64,000 nucleotides of DNA from Bradyrhizobium amphicarpaeae (GTDB lineage Bacteria > Pseudomonadota > Alphaproteobacteria > Rhizobiales > Xanthobacteraceae), in contig NZ_CP029426.2 of NCBI RefSeq assembly GCF_002266435.3, positions 4,804,001 to 4,868,000 of the forward strand. The letters are read 5' to 3'. How positions within the stretch are numbered: position 1 is the first letter of the stretch; every line of letters starts with the position of its first letter. Below the pieces are notes generated by a model. The model worked only from the letters and a program-made list of their open reading frames with translations, was not told where the DNA came from and ran no database searches. Of the stretch, positions 36,337 through 44,623 are shown piece after piece. The position numbers were made by a program, and so were the translations under genes.

Positions 36337-36446
36337 GAGAAAGGGGCGAGACCGAACGGTTTGGGAGAACCCGACGGTCTCGTTCACGGGGTCCGCCACG
36401 GCGCTTGGGAGAGCGAAATGGCAGATCCGCTCAGGGGAGATTTCCG

Positions 36447-37208
36447 ATGCAGAACGCGCTTCTGATCGGCTTGTCACGGCAGATGACGTTGGAACGGCAG
36501 ATGGATGTCGTCGCCAACAACGTCGCCAATGCCAACACCAACGGCTTCAAGGCCGACCATTCGCTGTTCGAGGAATTCCTCAACTCGAACGCGCGCGAGG
36601 ACAATTTCGTCGGCGCTGACCGCCGTGTCTCCTATGTGCAGGACCGCGGCACCTACCGCGACATCGGCCAGGGAGCGATGGAGGCGACCAGCAACCCGCT
36701 CGACATGGCGATCGACGGCAACGCCTATTTCGCCGTGCAGGCCAATGGCGGCGAGATGTTCACGCGCGACGGCAAGTTCTCGCTCAACAGCACCGGTCAG
36801 CTCGTGACCTCGAACGGCAATCTGGTGCTCGGCACCGGCGGCCCGATCACCTTCCAGCCGACCGATCACGACATCAACGTCTCGCCGGACGGCACCATCA
36901 CGGTGCTCGAAGGCACCGCCAAGACCGACTCGATCCGCGGCAAGATCCGCATGGCCTCGTTCGACGATCCGACCAAGCTGACCAAGCTCGGCGCCAATCT
37001 CTATTCCGCCGGCTCCGCCACCCAGCAGCCCGATGCCAAATCCACCGTGCGCCAGGGCTATATCGAGAAGTCCAACGTGAATTCGGTCGGCGAGATGACC
37101 CGCATGGTCGAAGTCATGCGCAGCTACACCGCCATCGCCAACCTGCTCCAGCAGCAGAGCGACCTCCACAAATCGGCGATCGAAAAGCTCGCCGACGTTC
37201 CGGCCTGA
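36447..37208 (+). CDS. flgF: FlgF, flagellar rod protein
   Basis: 253 residues. The N-terminal rod motif LSRQMTLERQMDVVANNVAN followed by ANTNGFKADHSLF and the C-terminal VGEMTRMVEVMRSYTAIANL are those of FlgF. It is a proximal rod subunit exported by the flagellar apparatus. GGGGAGA lies before the ATG at 36447; a longer frame from 36405 has no good ribosome site. First gene of flgF-flgG-flgA-flgH, driven by a sigma-54 promoter 110 bp upstream. Confidence 0.95.
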   Translation: MQNALLIGLSRQMTLERQMDVVANNVANANTNGFKADHSLFEEFLNSNAREDNFVGADRRVSYVQDRGTYRDIGQGAMEATSNPLDMAIDGNAYFAVQANGGEMFTRDGKFSLNSTGQLVTSNGNLVLGTGGPITFQPTDHDINVSPDGTITVLEGTAKTDSIRGKIRMASFDDPTKLTKLGANLYSAGSATQQPDAKSTVRQGYIEKSNVNSVGEMTRMVEVMRSYTAIANLLQQQSDLHKSAIEKLADVPA

Positions 37209-37224
37209 TTGAGGGAGAACTGAA

Positions 37225-38013
37225 ATGCAGGCGCTTCACACCGCAGCGACCGGAATGGCGGCACAGGAACTCAACGTTCAGGTGATCTCCAACAACATCG
37301 CCAACCTCCGCACCACCGGCTTCAAGAAGCAGACCGCGGCGTTCCAGGACCTGATCTACGAGCACGTCCGCCGCGTCGGCGCGCAGGCCTCGGACCAGGG
37401 CACCATCCTGCCCGTCGGCGTCGACATCGGCGGCGGCGTCAAGACCGTCGGCACGCCGCGCAGCATGACGCAGGGCACGCTGTCGCAGACCGGCAACGAT
37501 CTCGACCTCGCGATGTCCGGCGAAGGCTTCTTCAAGATCCTGATGCCCGACGGCACCTACCAGTACACCCGCGACGGCACCTTCCAGATGGACAATCAGG
37601 GCCGCGTCGTCACTGCCCAGGGCAACCCGGTGCAGCCGACGATCACGATCCCGAACAACGCTTCCGGCATCTCGGTGAGCGAGCAGGGCCAGGTCTCGGT
37701 GACGCTGCCGGGCTCGTCGACGTCCTCGATCGTCGGCCAGATCGGCGTGACCCGCTTCATCAACAAGGCCGGCCTGCAGCCGGTCGGCAGCAACCAGTTC
37801 ACCGAGACCCCTTCGTCCGGCCCGCCGCAGGACGGCACCGCGAACTCCGAAGGCTACGGCAAGATCACGCAAGGCAGCCTCGAGCAGGCCAATGTCGACG
37901 TCGTCTCGGAGATGAGCGACCTGATCGCCGCGCAGCGCGCCTACGAGATGAACGCCAAGGTGATCAGCGCCGCCGACCAGATGATGCAATCGACCACGGC
38001 GCTGTTCCGCTGA
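37225..38013 (+). CDS. flgG: FlgG, distal rod protein
   Basis: 262 residues, exact family length. Starts MQALHTAATGMAAQELNVQV then ISNNIANLRTTGFKKQ; ends SNVDVVSEMSDLIAAQRAYE-type sequence and MNAKVISAADQMMQSTTALFR. FlgG forms the distal rod through the P and L rings. GGGAG is 9 nt before the ATG; 16 bp after flgF. Confidence 0.97.
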   Translation: MQALHTAATGMAAQELNVQVISNNIANLRTTGFKKQTAAFQDLIYEHVRRVGAQASDQGTILPVGVDIGGGVKTVGTPRSMTQGTLSQTGNDLDLAMSGEGFFKILMPDGTYQYTRDGTFQMDNQGRVVTAQGNPVQPTITIPNNASGISVSEQGQVSVTLPGSSTSSIVGQIGVTRFINKAGLQPVGSNQFTETPSSGPPQDGTANSEGYGKITQGSLEQANVDVVSEMSDLIAAQRAYEMNAKVISAADQMMQSTTALFR

Positions 38014-38023
38014 GGTGATGACG

Positions 38024-39157
38024 ATGATCCGCACCACCCTCGCCACCCTCTCCGTCCTGCTCGCGCTGGCCTTGCCGGCAGCGGCCGCGGACGATTTCAT
38101 CGCCTCGCCGACGCTGCGCGCCAGCGTCACCGTGACGTCGGACGTCGTGCGGGTCGGCGATCTCATCGAAAATGCCGGATCGGCCGCGCAGATCCCGGTC
38201 TACCGCTCGCCCGACCTCGGCACGACAGGCACGCTGACGGTCGGCCAGGTGCTGTCGGTGCTCCGCGCCAAGCAGGTGATCGGCGTCATGACCGGCGACC
38301 TCAAGGAGGTCCAGGTCACCCGCCTCGCCCGTACGCTGGCGAACAAGGATCTCGAAACCGCGGTCGCCTCGGCGCTCGAGCGCCGCTTCGGCCTCGGGGA
38401 CGCCGCCAACATCACCGTCACCTTCGACCGCGGCGTCGCCGAGATGCGGCTGGATGCCTCCAACTCCGGCGCGCTGCAGCCGGTCGCAACCCGCTTCGAT
38501 GCCCGCAGCGGCCGGTTCGACATCGCCTTCGAGATTGCCAACGACAGCAGCCCGGTCCCGACCAAGCTGCGCTTCACCGGTAACGCGGTCGAGACGGTGG
38601 AAGTGGCCGTGCTGACGCGCGACATCGACCGTCTCGATCTGCTGAAATCCTCCGACATCGTGTTGGAGCGCCGGCCGAAAGCCGAGGTCACCGGCGAGCC
38701 CGCCTCGCGCGACCGCAGCATCGGCATGCAGCTGCGCCGGCCGATGCGCGCGGGCACGCCGCTGCGTGCCGCCGACATGGTCAAGCCCGATTTGGTGGTG
38801 CGCGACCAGAGCGTCACCATCATCTACAAGGTGCCCGGCCTCTATCTCACCTCGCGCGGCAAAGCGATCGAGAGCGGCGCCGAGGGCGACACGGTGAGCG
38901 TGCTCAATGTGCAATCCAAGCGGACGCTGACCGGAACCGTCACCGGCCGCGGCCAGGTGACGATCGAGGGCGCGAGTCAATCCGCGCCGATGGCACCCGC
39001 AGTCGAGCAGACTTCCTCGCTCAAGCGGGACGAGGCGCCGGCCCCGGTCGACACCGCTGCCCTCCTTCGGAGCCTTGTGCAGGCTCCCGCCTCGCCGGCC
39101 CAGATCGCAGAAGCCCAGATCCCGCAAGCTCGCGCCTCGCAAGCTCAAGCCAAGTAA
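38024..39157 (+). CDS. flgA: FlgA, P-ring assembly chaperone
   Basis: 377 residues. Signal peptide MIRTTLATLSVLLALALPAA followed by AA-DD. The body contains FlgA SAF-type segments: repeated SVTVTSDVVRVGDLIENAG and the C-terminal domain with RPMRAGTPLRAADMVKPDLV and RDQSVTIIYKVPGLYLTSRG. It chaperones FlgI during P-ring formation in the periplasm. It is longer than the short enterobacterial FlgA, with an Ala/Gln-rich end (AQAPASPAQIAEAQIPQARA). The ATG at 38024 follows GAGGTGA; GTG/ATG codons at 38015 and 38018 are alternatives. Confidence 0.92.
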   Translation: MIRTTLATLSVLLALALPAAAADDFIASPTLRASVTVTSDVVRVGDLIENAGSAAQIPVYRSPDLGTTGTLTVGQVLSVLRAKQVIGVMTGDLKEVQVTRLARTLANKDLETAVASALERRFGLGDAANITVTFDRGVAEMRLDASNSGALQPVATRFDARSGRFDIAFEIANDSSPVPTKLRFTGNAVETVEVAVLTRDIDRLDLLKSSDIVLERRPKAEVTGEPASRDRSIGMQLRRPMRAGTPLRAADMVKPDLVVRDQSVTIIYKVPGLYLTSRGKAIESGAEGDTVSVLNVQSKRTLTGTVTGRGQVTIEGASQSAPMAPAVEQTSSLKRDEAPAPVDTAALLRSLVQAPASPAQIAEAQIPQARASQAQAK

Positions 39158-39166
39158 GAGTTCGTC

Positions 39167-39931
39167 ATGTCCGCTTTCAGTTCGGCTTACCGTCTTCGTC
39201 GCATCGCGATCTCCGCCCTGCTGCTGGCCTCTTGCGCGCTGGGCGGCTGTTCCTCGATCGACCGCCTGTCGCAGATCGGCGAGCAGCCGAAATTGTCCGC
39301 GATCGACAATCCGACGGCGCAGCCGGGCTACAAGCCGGTGCAGATGCCGATGCCGAAGCCGGAAGTCGCCTCCTACAATCCGAACTCGCTGTGGCGCAAC
39401 GGCAGCCGCGCCTTCTTCAAGGACCAGCGCGCCCGCCAGGTCGGCGACCTCCTGACCGTGACCGTGAACATCACGGACAAGGCCAACATCGCCAACGAGA
39501 CCCAGCGCAGCCGCACCAATTCGGAAGATTCCGGCATCACCGACTTCATCGGCGGGAAGACCCTCGGCGTGCAGGCGCAGAAGGTGCTGCCCGGCCGCAT
39601 CCTCACCGCCGACTCCTCCGCCTCCAGCGACGGCAAGGGCTCGGTCAACCGCACGGAAGCCCTGCAGACCAACGTCGCCGCGGTCGTCACCCAGGTGCTG
39701 CCGAACGGCAATCTCGTGGTCGAAGGCAAGCAGGAGATCCGCGTCAACTACGAGATCCGCGAACTCATCGTCGCCGGCATCGTCCGCCCCGAAGACATCC
39801 AGAGCGACAACACCATCGATTCCACCAAGATCGCACAGGCCCGCATCGCCTATGGCGGCCGCGGCCAGATCATGGACGTGCAGCAGCCGCGCTACGGCCA
39901 GCAAGTGATGGACGTGCTGCTGCCCTTCTAA
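39167..39931 (+). CDS. flgH: FlgH, L-ring lipoprotein
   Basis: 254 residues. Lipoprotein signal ISALLLASCALGGCSS with the acylated Cys likely residue 28 (LGGC). The family core SLWRNGSRAFFKDQRARQVG followed by DLLTVTVNITDKANIANET and the C-terminal GIVRPEDIQSDNTIDSTKIA then QARIAYGGRGQ are diagnostic. FlgH forms the L ring in the outer membrane. Last gene of the operon, followed by a strong terminator. Confidence 0.97.
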   Translation: MSAFSSAYRLRRIAISALLLASCALGGCSSIDRLSQIGEQPKLSAIDNPTAQPGYKPVQMPMPKPEVASYNPNSLWRNGSRAFFKDQRARQVGDLLTVTVNITDKANIANETQRSRTNSEDSGITDFIGGKTLGVQAQKVLPGRILTADSSASSDGKGSVNRTEALQTNVAAVVTQVLPNGNLVVEGKQEIRVNYEIRELIVAGIVRPEDIQSDNTIDSTKIAQARIAYGGRGQIMDVQQPRYGQQVMDVLLPF

Positions 39932-39990
39932 GCTTCTCCCGAGCTCCCACATCGTGTTCGCGAACCTAGGCGCGAACGACGATGTACGAC

Positions 39991-40034
39991 GCGGCCTCCG
40001 GTAGCTCCCCTGCCGGAGGCCGCCTGTATTTTTG
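39991..40034 (+). terminator. Terminator of flgFGAH operon
   Basis: 11-bp perfect stem GCGGCCTCCGG / CCGGAGGCCGC with an 11-nt loop, followed by CTGTATTTTT. Confidence 0.88.
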
Positions 40035-40058
40035 GGCGGTGCGCACTTTTGCCCTGCT

Positions 40059-40158
40059 GTCATCGTCCGCGAAGGCGGACGATCCAGTATTCCGAGCCGC
40101 CGGTGATTGGACGATACGGCGCGGCGTACTGGATTCCCCGCCTTCGCGGGGAATGACG
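40059..40158. repeat. Interspersed palindromic repeat, type D
   Basis: Begins GTCATCGTCCGCGAAGGCGG, contains GATCCAGTATTCC facing GTACTGGATTCC, ends TTCGCGGGGAATGACGATGG. It lies at the boundary between flagellar block 1 and the metabolic insert. Confidence 0.78.
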
Positions 40159-40169
40159 ATGGAGAGATC

Positions 40170-40949
40170 CTACGTAAACTCCGCCTCCACCACGCCCAGC
40201 CCGTCCAGTTCCATCCGCACCTTGTCGCCGGCCTTCAGCCACAGCGTCTTGACCAGGCTGCCGGTCAGCACGAGCTGTCCCGCGTGAAGGCCCTTGCCTT
40301 CGGCGGCGAGATGGTTGGCGAGCCAGGCGAGCGCGTTGTGGGGATGACCGAGCACGTCGGCGCCGGTGCCGTGGCTGACCTCCTCGCCGTTGACGATGGC
40401 GCGGCCCTTGACCGCCTTCAGGTCCGGTACCGACGAGCGCGGAACCGACGGAGCCAGCACGCAGCCGGCGGCGAAGAAATCGTCGGCGATCAGCGTCGGC
40501 GCCCCCATCGTCTCCCACTTCACGTAGCGATCGTCGACGATCTCGATCGCGGGATGATAGGCCTCGACGGCTTCGCCGACCCATTCGGCCGTGAACGGCG
40601 CCTCGCCGGCGGCGAGGTCGCGCTTCAGGCGCACCGCGATCTCGCATTCGACGCCAACCCGGACATAGTCGGCAGCCGCGAGCTTGGCGCCGGTGTCATG
40701 CACGCCCTTCTGGAATACGCCGCCGCCGCAAGGGTGCGGGATGCCGATATAGTCCTGCATCACCTGGCTGGTGCAGCCGATCTTGTAGCCGACCAGCGGA
40801 CCGGCATGCGGCAGCAGCAGATCGTGCAGCGCGCGCTGAACCTGATAGCCCTCTGCTTCATCGGCCGGCGGACGCTCCAGCGCCGCAAGCGGCGCATGGT
40901 TGCGGCGCGCCAGCGCGATCGCCTTTGCGGCTTCGAGAATCCTGTCCAT
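40170..40949 (-). CDS. 2-keto-4-pentenoate hydratase / FAH-fold protein
   Basis: 259 residues, the size of MhpD/2-hydroxypenta-2,4-dienoate hydratases. The fumarylacetoacetase-fold metal site is suggested by RVGVECEIAVRLKRDLAAGE (E-x-E), the HPAIEIVDDRYV acidic segment and GTGADVLGHPHNALAWLANH. Predicted: metal-dependent hydration of a 2-hydroxydienoate or decarboxylation of an oxo-acid in aromatic catabolism. No meta-cleavage partners lie nearby, so the pathway is not fixed by context. 96 bp from the epimerase gene on the same strand. Confidence 0.85.
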   Translation of the reverse strand: MDRILEAAKAIALARRNHAPLAALERPPADEAEGYQVQRALHDLLLPHAGPLVGYKIGCTSQVMQDYIGIPHPCGGGVFQKGVHDTGAKLAAADYVRVGVECEIAVRLKRDLAAGEAPFTAEWVGEAVEAYHPAIEIVDDRYVKWETMGAPTLIADDFFAAGCVLAPSVPRSSVPDLKAVKGRAIVNGEEVSHGTGADVLGHPHNALAWLANHLAAEGKGLHAGQLVLTGSLVKTLWLKAGDKVRMELDGLGVVEAEFT

Positions 40950-41045
40950 CGGCGCCGCCTCCCACGCTACGCAGTCGAGGGCGGTACTTCAGCATCCCCG
41001 CCGGGGCGTGACAAGCGCGAGCCAAAGAACAGTTCGAGGGTGCCC

Positions 41046-42074
41046 TCAGCCCTTGACGAGACCGAGCCGGATCAGGCTTTCGGCGGTCGAGAGGATCGCC
41101 TCCTGGTTGGAACGGGGCTGCCAGCCGAGCACGGACCGCGCCTTGGCGCTGGTGGAATGCCGCACCCTGCCGAGCATCGGCACGACGGCACGCAGCAGCG
41201 CAATCCGGTTGGCGGCAAGCCGCACCAGCCAGTCCGGCGCCTGCAGTCGCGGAACCCGGCGTGCCGCAGGCCCCAGTTCCCGCCGCAGCACCCTGGCGAT
41301 GTCGAGGATCGACATCGTCTCGCCGGACACCGCGATGAAACGCTCGCCCTTCGCGTCCGGCGAGATCATCGCCCGCAGATGCAGATCGGCGACGTCGCGC
41401 ACGTCGACCACGCCGAAATGGACCCGTGGCACTGCCGGCATGGCACCGTCGAGCAGCGATTTGACGATCTCGATCGAGCCGGAGAAATCCGGCCCGAGCA
41501 CCGGACCGAAGATGCCGGCGGGATTGACCACCGCCAATTCGAGCCCGCCGCCCTCCTGCGCAATGAAATCCCAGGCCGCCCGCTCAGCCAGCGTCTTGGA
41601 CTTGATGTAGGGCTGCACGTCGGCGCCGCCCAGATTGGTCCAGTCGGACTCGTCGAACGGTCTTTCGCGCGGCGGATGGCCGTAGCCGATCGCCCCCAGC
41701 GACGACGTGACGACCACGCGCCTGACGCCGGCGTCGCGCGCGGCACGCAGCACCCTCAGCGTGCCGTCGCGGGCCGGGATGATCATCTCGTTCTCGTCCT
41801 TGGGAACGCTGGTCGAGAGCGGCGAGGCGACATGGAGCACGTAGTCGCATCCCGCGACGGCCTCGCGCCAGCCCTCGTCCGCGGTGAGGTCGGCGGTGAA
41901 GAAGGACAGGCTTTCGGGCGATGCCGCCCCGCCCTCGCGGAGCATCGCCAGCACATCGGCCTGCCGGTCCGGCCGGCGCACCGTGGTCCGCACCTGATGG
42001 CCGGCGGCGAGAAGTTGCAGGACGACATGGATGCCGACGAAGCCGGACCCGCCGGTCACCAGAACAGTGCTCAT
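41046..42074 (-). CDS. Extended SDR, NAD(P)-dependent epimerase/reductase
   Basis: 342 residues. The N-terminal Rossmann motif is MSTVLVTGGSGFVGIHVVLQ (GxxGxxG); a catalytic YxxxK is in YIKSKTLAE near residue 155, with an upstream serine in VVTSSLGAIGYG. Features such as NPAGIFGPVLGPD and VDVRDVADLHLRAM resemble dihydroflavonol reductase/cinnamoyl-CoA reductase-like members of the extended SDR group. The substrate is unknown. It is divergent from the HxlR-type gene at 42171, its likely regulator. GAGGGA is 9 nt before the ATG. Confidence 0.87.
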   Translation of the reverse strand: MSTVLVTGGSGFVGIHVVLQLLAAGHQVRTTVRRPDRQADVLAMLREGGAASPESLSFFTADLTADEGWREAVAGCDYVLHVASPLSTSVPKDENEMIIPARDGTLRVLRAARDAGVRRVVVTSSLGAIGYGHPPRERPFDESDWTNLGGADVQPYIKSKTLAERAAWDFIAQEGGGLELAVVNPAGIFGPVLGPDFSGSIEIVKSLLDGAMPAVPRVHFGVVDVRDVADLHLRAMISPDAKGERFIAVSGETMSILDIARVLRRELGPAARRVPRLQAPDWLVRLAANRIALLRAVVPMLGRVRHSTSAKARSVLGWQPRSNQEAILSTAESLIRLGLVKG

Positions 42075-42170
42075 TGCCAAATTCCCTCATTGCTCAGGAA
42101 GGTCGGCGAATTGGCTCCGCCCCCTGCTCAAGGCCGCATCTGGTCACTATCTCCGGGGGCAACAAGTAGA

Positions 42171-42611
42171 ATGGATTTCGAGACCAGTATGGAAAACCTG
42201 ACCAGCACTTGCGACGTGGACTGCGATTGCAGCCCCGGGGACTGCGATTGCAGCCCCGGGGACTGCGATTGCAGCCCCGACCCTGCCGTGCTCGCCGAGT
42301 TCAAGCGGGCCATCCATGCCCTCGGCGGCAAGTGGAAGCTGGAGATCCTGTTCGCGCTGATGAACGGCGCGGTCCGCTTCGGCGCCTTGCGGCGATCGAT
42401 CGGCGGCATCACCCAGCACATGCTGACCACGCAATTGCGCGAGCTGCAGCGGGACGGATTGGTGTCGCGCACCGTTCTCGCTTCGAGGCCGTTGCAGATC
42501 GAATACGAGCTGACCGATGCGGCCTACGCCCTGCTGCCGGCGTTTAAGGAAATATTGAGCTGGTCCAGGCTTTATGGGGATGCACGCCTCGCGGTGTCGC
42601 AAGAAGCCTGA
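42171..42611 (+). CDS. HxlR-type regulator with Cys-rich tandem repeat
   Basis: 146 residues. Residues 14-36 hold seven cysteines in three copies of DCDCSPG/D; the rest is a HxlR winged helix (IHALGGKWKLEILFALMNGA, FGALRRSIGGITQHMLTTQL, RELQRDGLVSRTVL). HxlR proteins usually have a short lead with one conserved Cys before GGKW; here that lead is replaced by an array that looks metal-binding or redox-sensing. Divergent from the NAD-dependent epimerase gene, a usual target arrangement. Starts at 42171 or 42189 are both possible. Confidence 0.83.
   Translation: MDFETSMENLTSTCDVDCDCSPGDCDCSPGDCDCSPDPAVLAEFKRAIHALGGKWKLEILFALMNGAVRFGALRRSIGGITQHMLTTQLRELQRDGLVSRTVLASRPLQIEYELTDAAYALLPAFKEILSWSRLYGDARLAVSQEA
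42219..42281 (+). repeat. 3 x 21-bp tandem repeat in HxlR-type gene
   Basis: GACTGCGATTGCAGCCCCGG plus G is repeated three times head to tail (42219, 42240, 42261), with only the last two bases of the third copy changed. In-frame, encoding DCDCSPG. Confidence 0.95.
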
Positions 42612-42871
42612 TTGCAGCGATGCTTGATGCAGCTCGATCCACGCTTCAACGGACTCGACGATCTCGTTGATGCGACTCGCAAAAACTCCCGCACCTGAAG
42701 TGAAGGCTGTTTCTCATCCGAACTCACGTGAGCTCGGAGGAAGTGAGTCTAGCCCATTGATTGCGATTCACTTTTCGCGATGGCGTCCGCGCGCCAAGGC
42801 GCGCCGGCGACCAGCGACAGGCAAAACGCTGAACAGGACGCAAAGCTGCGCCTTGATCCCAAAACAAAAGA

Positions 42872-42891
42872 GCCGCATCTCTGCGGCTCGG
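42872..42891 (-). terminator. Terminator of dksA
   Basis: Read on minus: stem GAGCCGCA / TGCGGCTC with a 4-nt loop, followed by TTTTGTTTT. It lies just after the dksA stop. The rest of the gap 42612-42871 shows no gene. Confidence 0.88.
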
Positions 42892-42894
42892 GCT

Positions 42895-43305
42895 CTATTC
42901 GTCGCGATAGACCTTCTCGCGCTTCTCGTGGCGCTCCTGCGCCTCCACCGAGAGCGTCGCGATGGGCCGGGCCTCGAGCCGCTTCAACGAGATCGGCTCG
43001 CCGGTGTCCTCGCAATAGCCGTAGGTGTTGTCCTCGATACGCTGGAGCGCGGCGTCGATCTTGGCGATCAGCTTGCGCTGGCGGTCGCGGGCACGGAGTT
43101 CGATGGCACGGTCGGTTTCGGACGATGCCCGATCGGCGAGATCGGGATGGTTCACGTTCTCCTCCTGCAGGGCTTGCAGGGTGAGCTTGGACTCTTTGAG
43201 GATCTCATCCTTCCAGGCGAGGAGCTTCAAACGGAAGTACTCCTTCTGCCGGTCGTTCATGAAAGGCTCTTTTTCGGTCGGTCGGTAGTTTTTCAACTTT
43301 TCCAA
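42895..43305 (-). CDS. dksA: DksA, RNA polymerase-binding factor
   Basis: 136 residues. Coiled coil EYFRLKLLAWKDEILKESKL to ASSETDRAIELRARDRQRKL with the conserved acidic DxxDxA-like tip (NHPDLADRASSETD), followed by the zinc-finger region YGYCEDTGEPISLKRLEARP. Only one cysteine remains, the degenerate form seen in many alphaproteobacterial DksA. It binds the polymerase secondary channel and mediates the ppGpp response. TTG at 43305 is chosen since YRPTEKEPFMNDRQ matches the E. coli lead before MNEAQL; ATG at 43260 would give 121 residues. Confidence 0.9.
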   Translation of the reverse strand: MEKLKNYRPTEKEPFMNDRQKEYFRLKLLAWKDEILKESKLTLQALQEENVNHPDLADRASSETDRAIELRARDRQRKLIAKIDAALQRIEDNTYGYCEDTGEPISLKRLEARPIATLSVEAQERHEKREKVYRDE

Positions 43306-43476
43306 GGGCGGCCTATCTGTCTAAGCAACGACTCGCACAACGGAACGGGGTCCGCTGAGCGGGGCCTTATATAGCGGCCACCTGTGACAGACAATGTTTC
43401 CCTCACCGCCCGATCGGCGCCCCCAAGCCCTTGCACAGGAAGGTTTATCCTGGAGGGGCCGGGGGCGGCCGAAAGC

Positions 43477-44088
43477 CTAGTAGCCGACCGTGAAGCGCTG
43501 CTTCACGTGGGCGGGGCGCTCGATCTCGTCGGCCAGCGCAATGGCGTAGTCGGCGAAGGTGATCCAGCTCTTGCCGTTCGCATCTGCGAGAAGCTGATCG
43601 GTCCCGAGCCGGAACTTGCCGGTGCGGTCCCCCTCGACGAACAGGGCCGAGGGCGAAATGAAGGTCCAGTTCAGCTCCTTTTCCTGCCGCAGCAGGTCGA
43701 GGAAAGCCGAGCCAGCCTCCGCTTCCGCCTTGTATTGGGCCGGAAAATTGGGAGTCGTGACCAGTTTCACGCCCGGAGCGACCTCGAGGCTGCCGGCGCC
43801 GCCGACGACGAGGTAACGACCAACTTTGGCGTCCTTCGCCGCGCCGATCAGCTTCTGCGCATCGCTGGCCAGGAAGTGCACGGAACTCACGGCGACGTCG
43901 TGCCCGGCCCACAGCTTGGCAAGGCCCGCCCGGTCGAGCACGTCTCCCCTGGTCGGGGTGACGTTCGGCAGGGCCGCGATATTCTCGGGGTTCCGGGCGA
44001 TGGCAGTGACCGCATGGCCGCGGTGGGACAGTTCCTTGGTGATCTCCGACCCGGCCCGGCCCGATGCGCCGGCAACTGCGATTTTCAT
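43477..44088 (-). CDS. NAD(P)-binding atypical SDR protein
   Basis: 203 residues. N-terminal KIAVAGASGRAGSEITKELS is the GxxGxxG Rossmann loop of NmrA/HSCARG-like atypical SDRs; ARNPEN follows the second strand. The region SVHFLASDAQKLIGAAKDAK and VGRYLVVGGAGSLEV fits the family. Such proteins act as NADPH sensors or quinone/flavin-type reductases. Divergent from the HxlR gene at 44238, a common pair in which the regulator represses the reductase in response to electrophiles. Confidence 0.86.
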   Translation of the reverse strand: MKIAVAGASGRAGSEITKELSHRGHAVTAIARNPENIAALPNVTPTRGDVLDRAGLAKLWAGHDVAVSSVHFLASDAQKLIGAAKDAKVGRYLVVGGAGSLEVAPGVKLVTTPNFPAQYKAEAEAGSAFLDLLRQEKELNWTFISPSALFVEGDRTGKFRLGTDQLLADANGKSWITFADYAIALADEIERPAHVKQRFTVGY

Positions 44089-44103
44089 GGATGGCTCCTT
44101 TGC

Positions 44104-44127
44104 TACTATAGTAACTAACAGTGACTA
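44104..44127. promoter_or_regulatory. Candidate HxlR operator
   Basis: 10-bp palindrome TACTATAGTA followed by AACTAAC and AGTGACT in the divergent SDR/HxlR gap, giving near-repeats AGTAACT and AGTGACT. Position 16 bp before the SDR start would allow repression. Confidence 0.45.
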
Positions 44128-44237
44128 GATATCGCAAAGAATGCTGGTGTTAAGAGAGCACTTTGTGCTTACCTGATTACGCGGGGGTGACCGCCACGCG
44201 TATCACAAGCAACGAAACCGGATTCCGAGGCCCGACG

Positions 44238-44606
44238 ATGAAGCCCGACGTCTATGCAGCGAACTGCCCCACGCGCCAGATTCTCGATCGCATCGGCGAC
44301 AAATGGGCAGTGCTGATCCTGCTGCTGCTGCGCGAGGAGCCGATGCGCTTCAATCAGCTTCGCCGCGCGATCGAAGGCATTTCGCAGAAGATGCTGAGCC
44401 AGGTTCTCAAATCGCTCGAACGCGACGGCCTGCTCAGGCGCCACGCCATCGCGACCGTGCCTGTCACGGTGGAGTATTCGATCACACAGCTCGGGCTGAC
44501 GCTCGCCGGTGCGGTCGATCCGCTGCGCGATTGGGCCGAGCAGAATCTGAAAGACGTTCTCGCCGCCCAGCGCAGCTACGACGCGCAGCAGAAGGAAGCA
44601 GCGTAA
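44238..44606 (+). CDS. HxlR family transcriptional regulator
   Basis: 122 residues, typical length. Contains the conserved single Cys in the lead (YAANCPTRQILDRIGDKWAV), then the winged helix LILLLLREEPMRFNQLRRAI, EGISQKMLSQVLKSLERDGL and LRRHAIATVPVTVEYSITQL. The Cys is the redox-sensing residue in characterised YodB/HypR-type members. GAGG lies 8 nt before the ATG at 44238; a longer frame from 44163 runs through the promoter. Likely controls the divergent SDR gene and itself. Confidence 0.9.
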   Translation: MKPDVYAANCPTRQILDRIGDKWAVLILLLLREEPMRFNQLRRAIEGISQKMLSQVLKSLERDGLLRRHAIATVPVTVEYSITQLGLTLAGAVDPLRDWAEQNLKDVLAAQRSYDAQQKEAA

Positions 44607-44623
44607 CCAACGTGTAGCAGACC

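Noticed and set aside
40107-42170. Long N-terminal extension (about 690 codons) of the HxlR-type gene
   Set aside because: It runs antisense to the hydratase and epimerase genes. The HxlR protein starts at 42171 or 42189 within the same frame.
42219-42281. Regular 21-bp repeats considered as a small CRISPR-like array
   Set aside because: No spacers: units are directly adjacent, in frame and coding.
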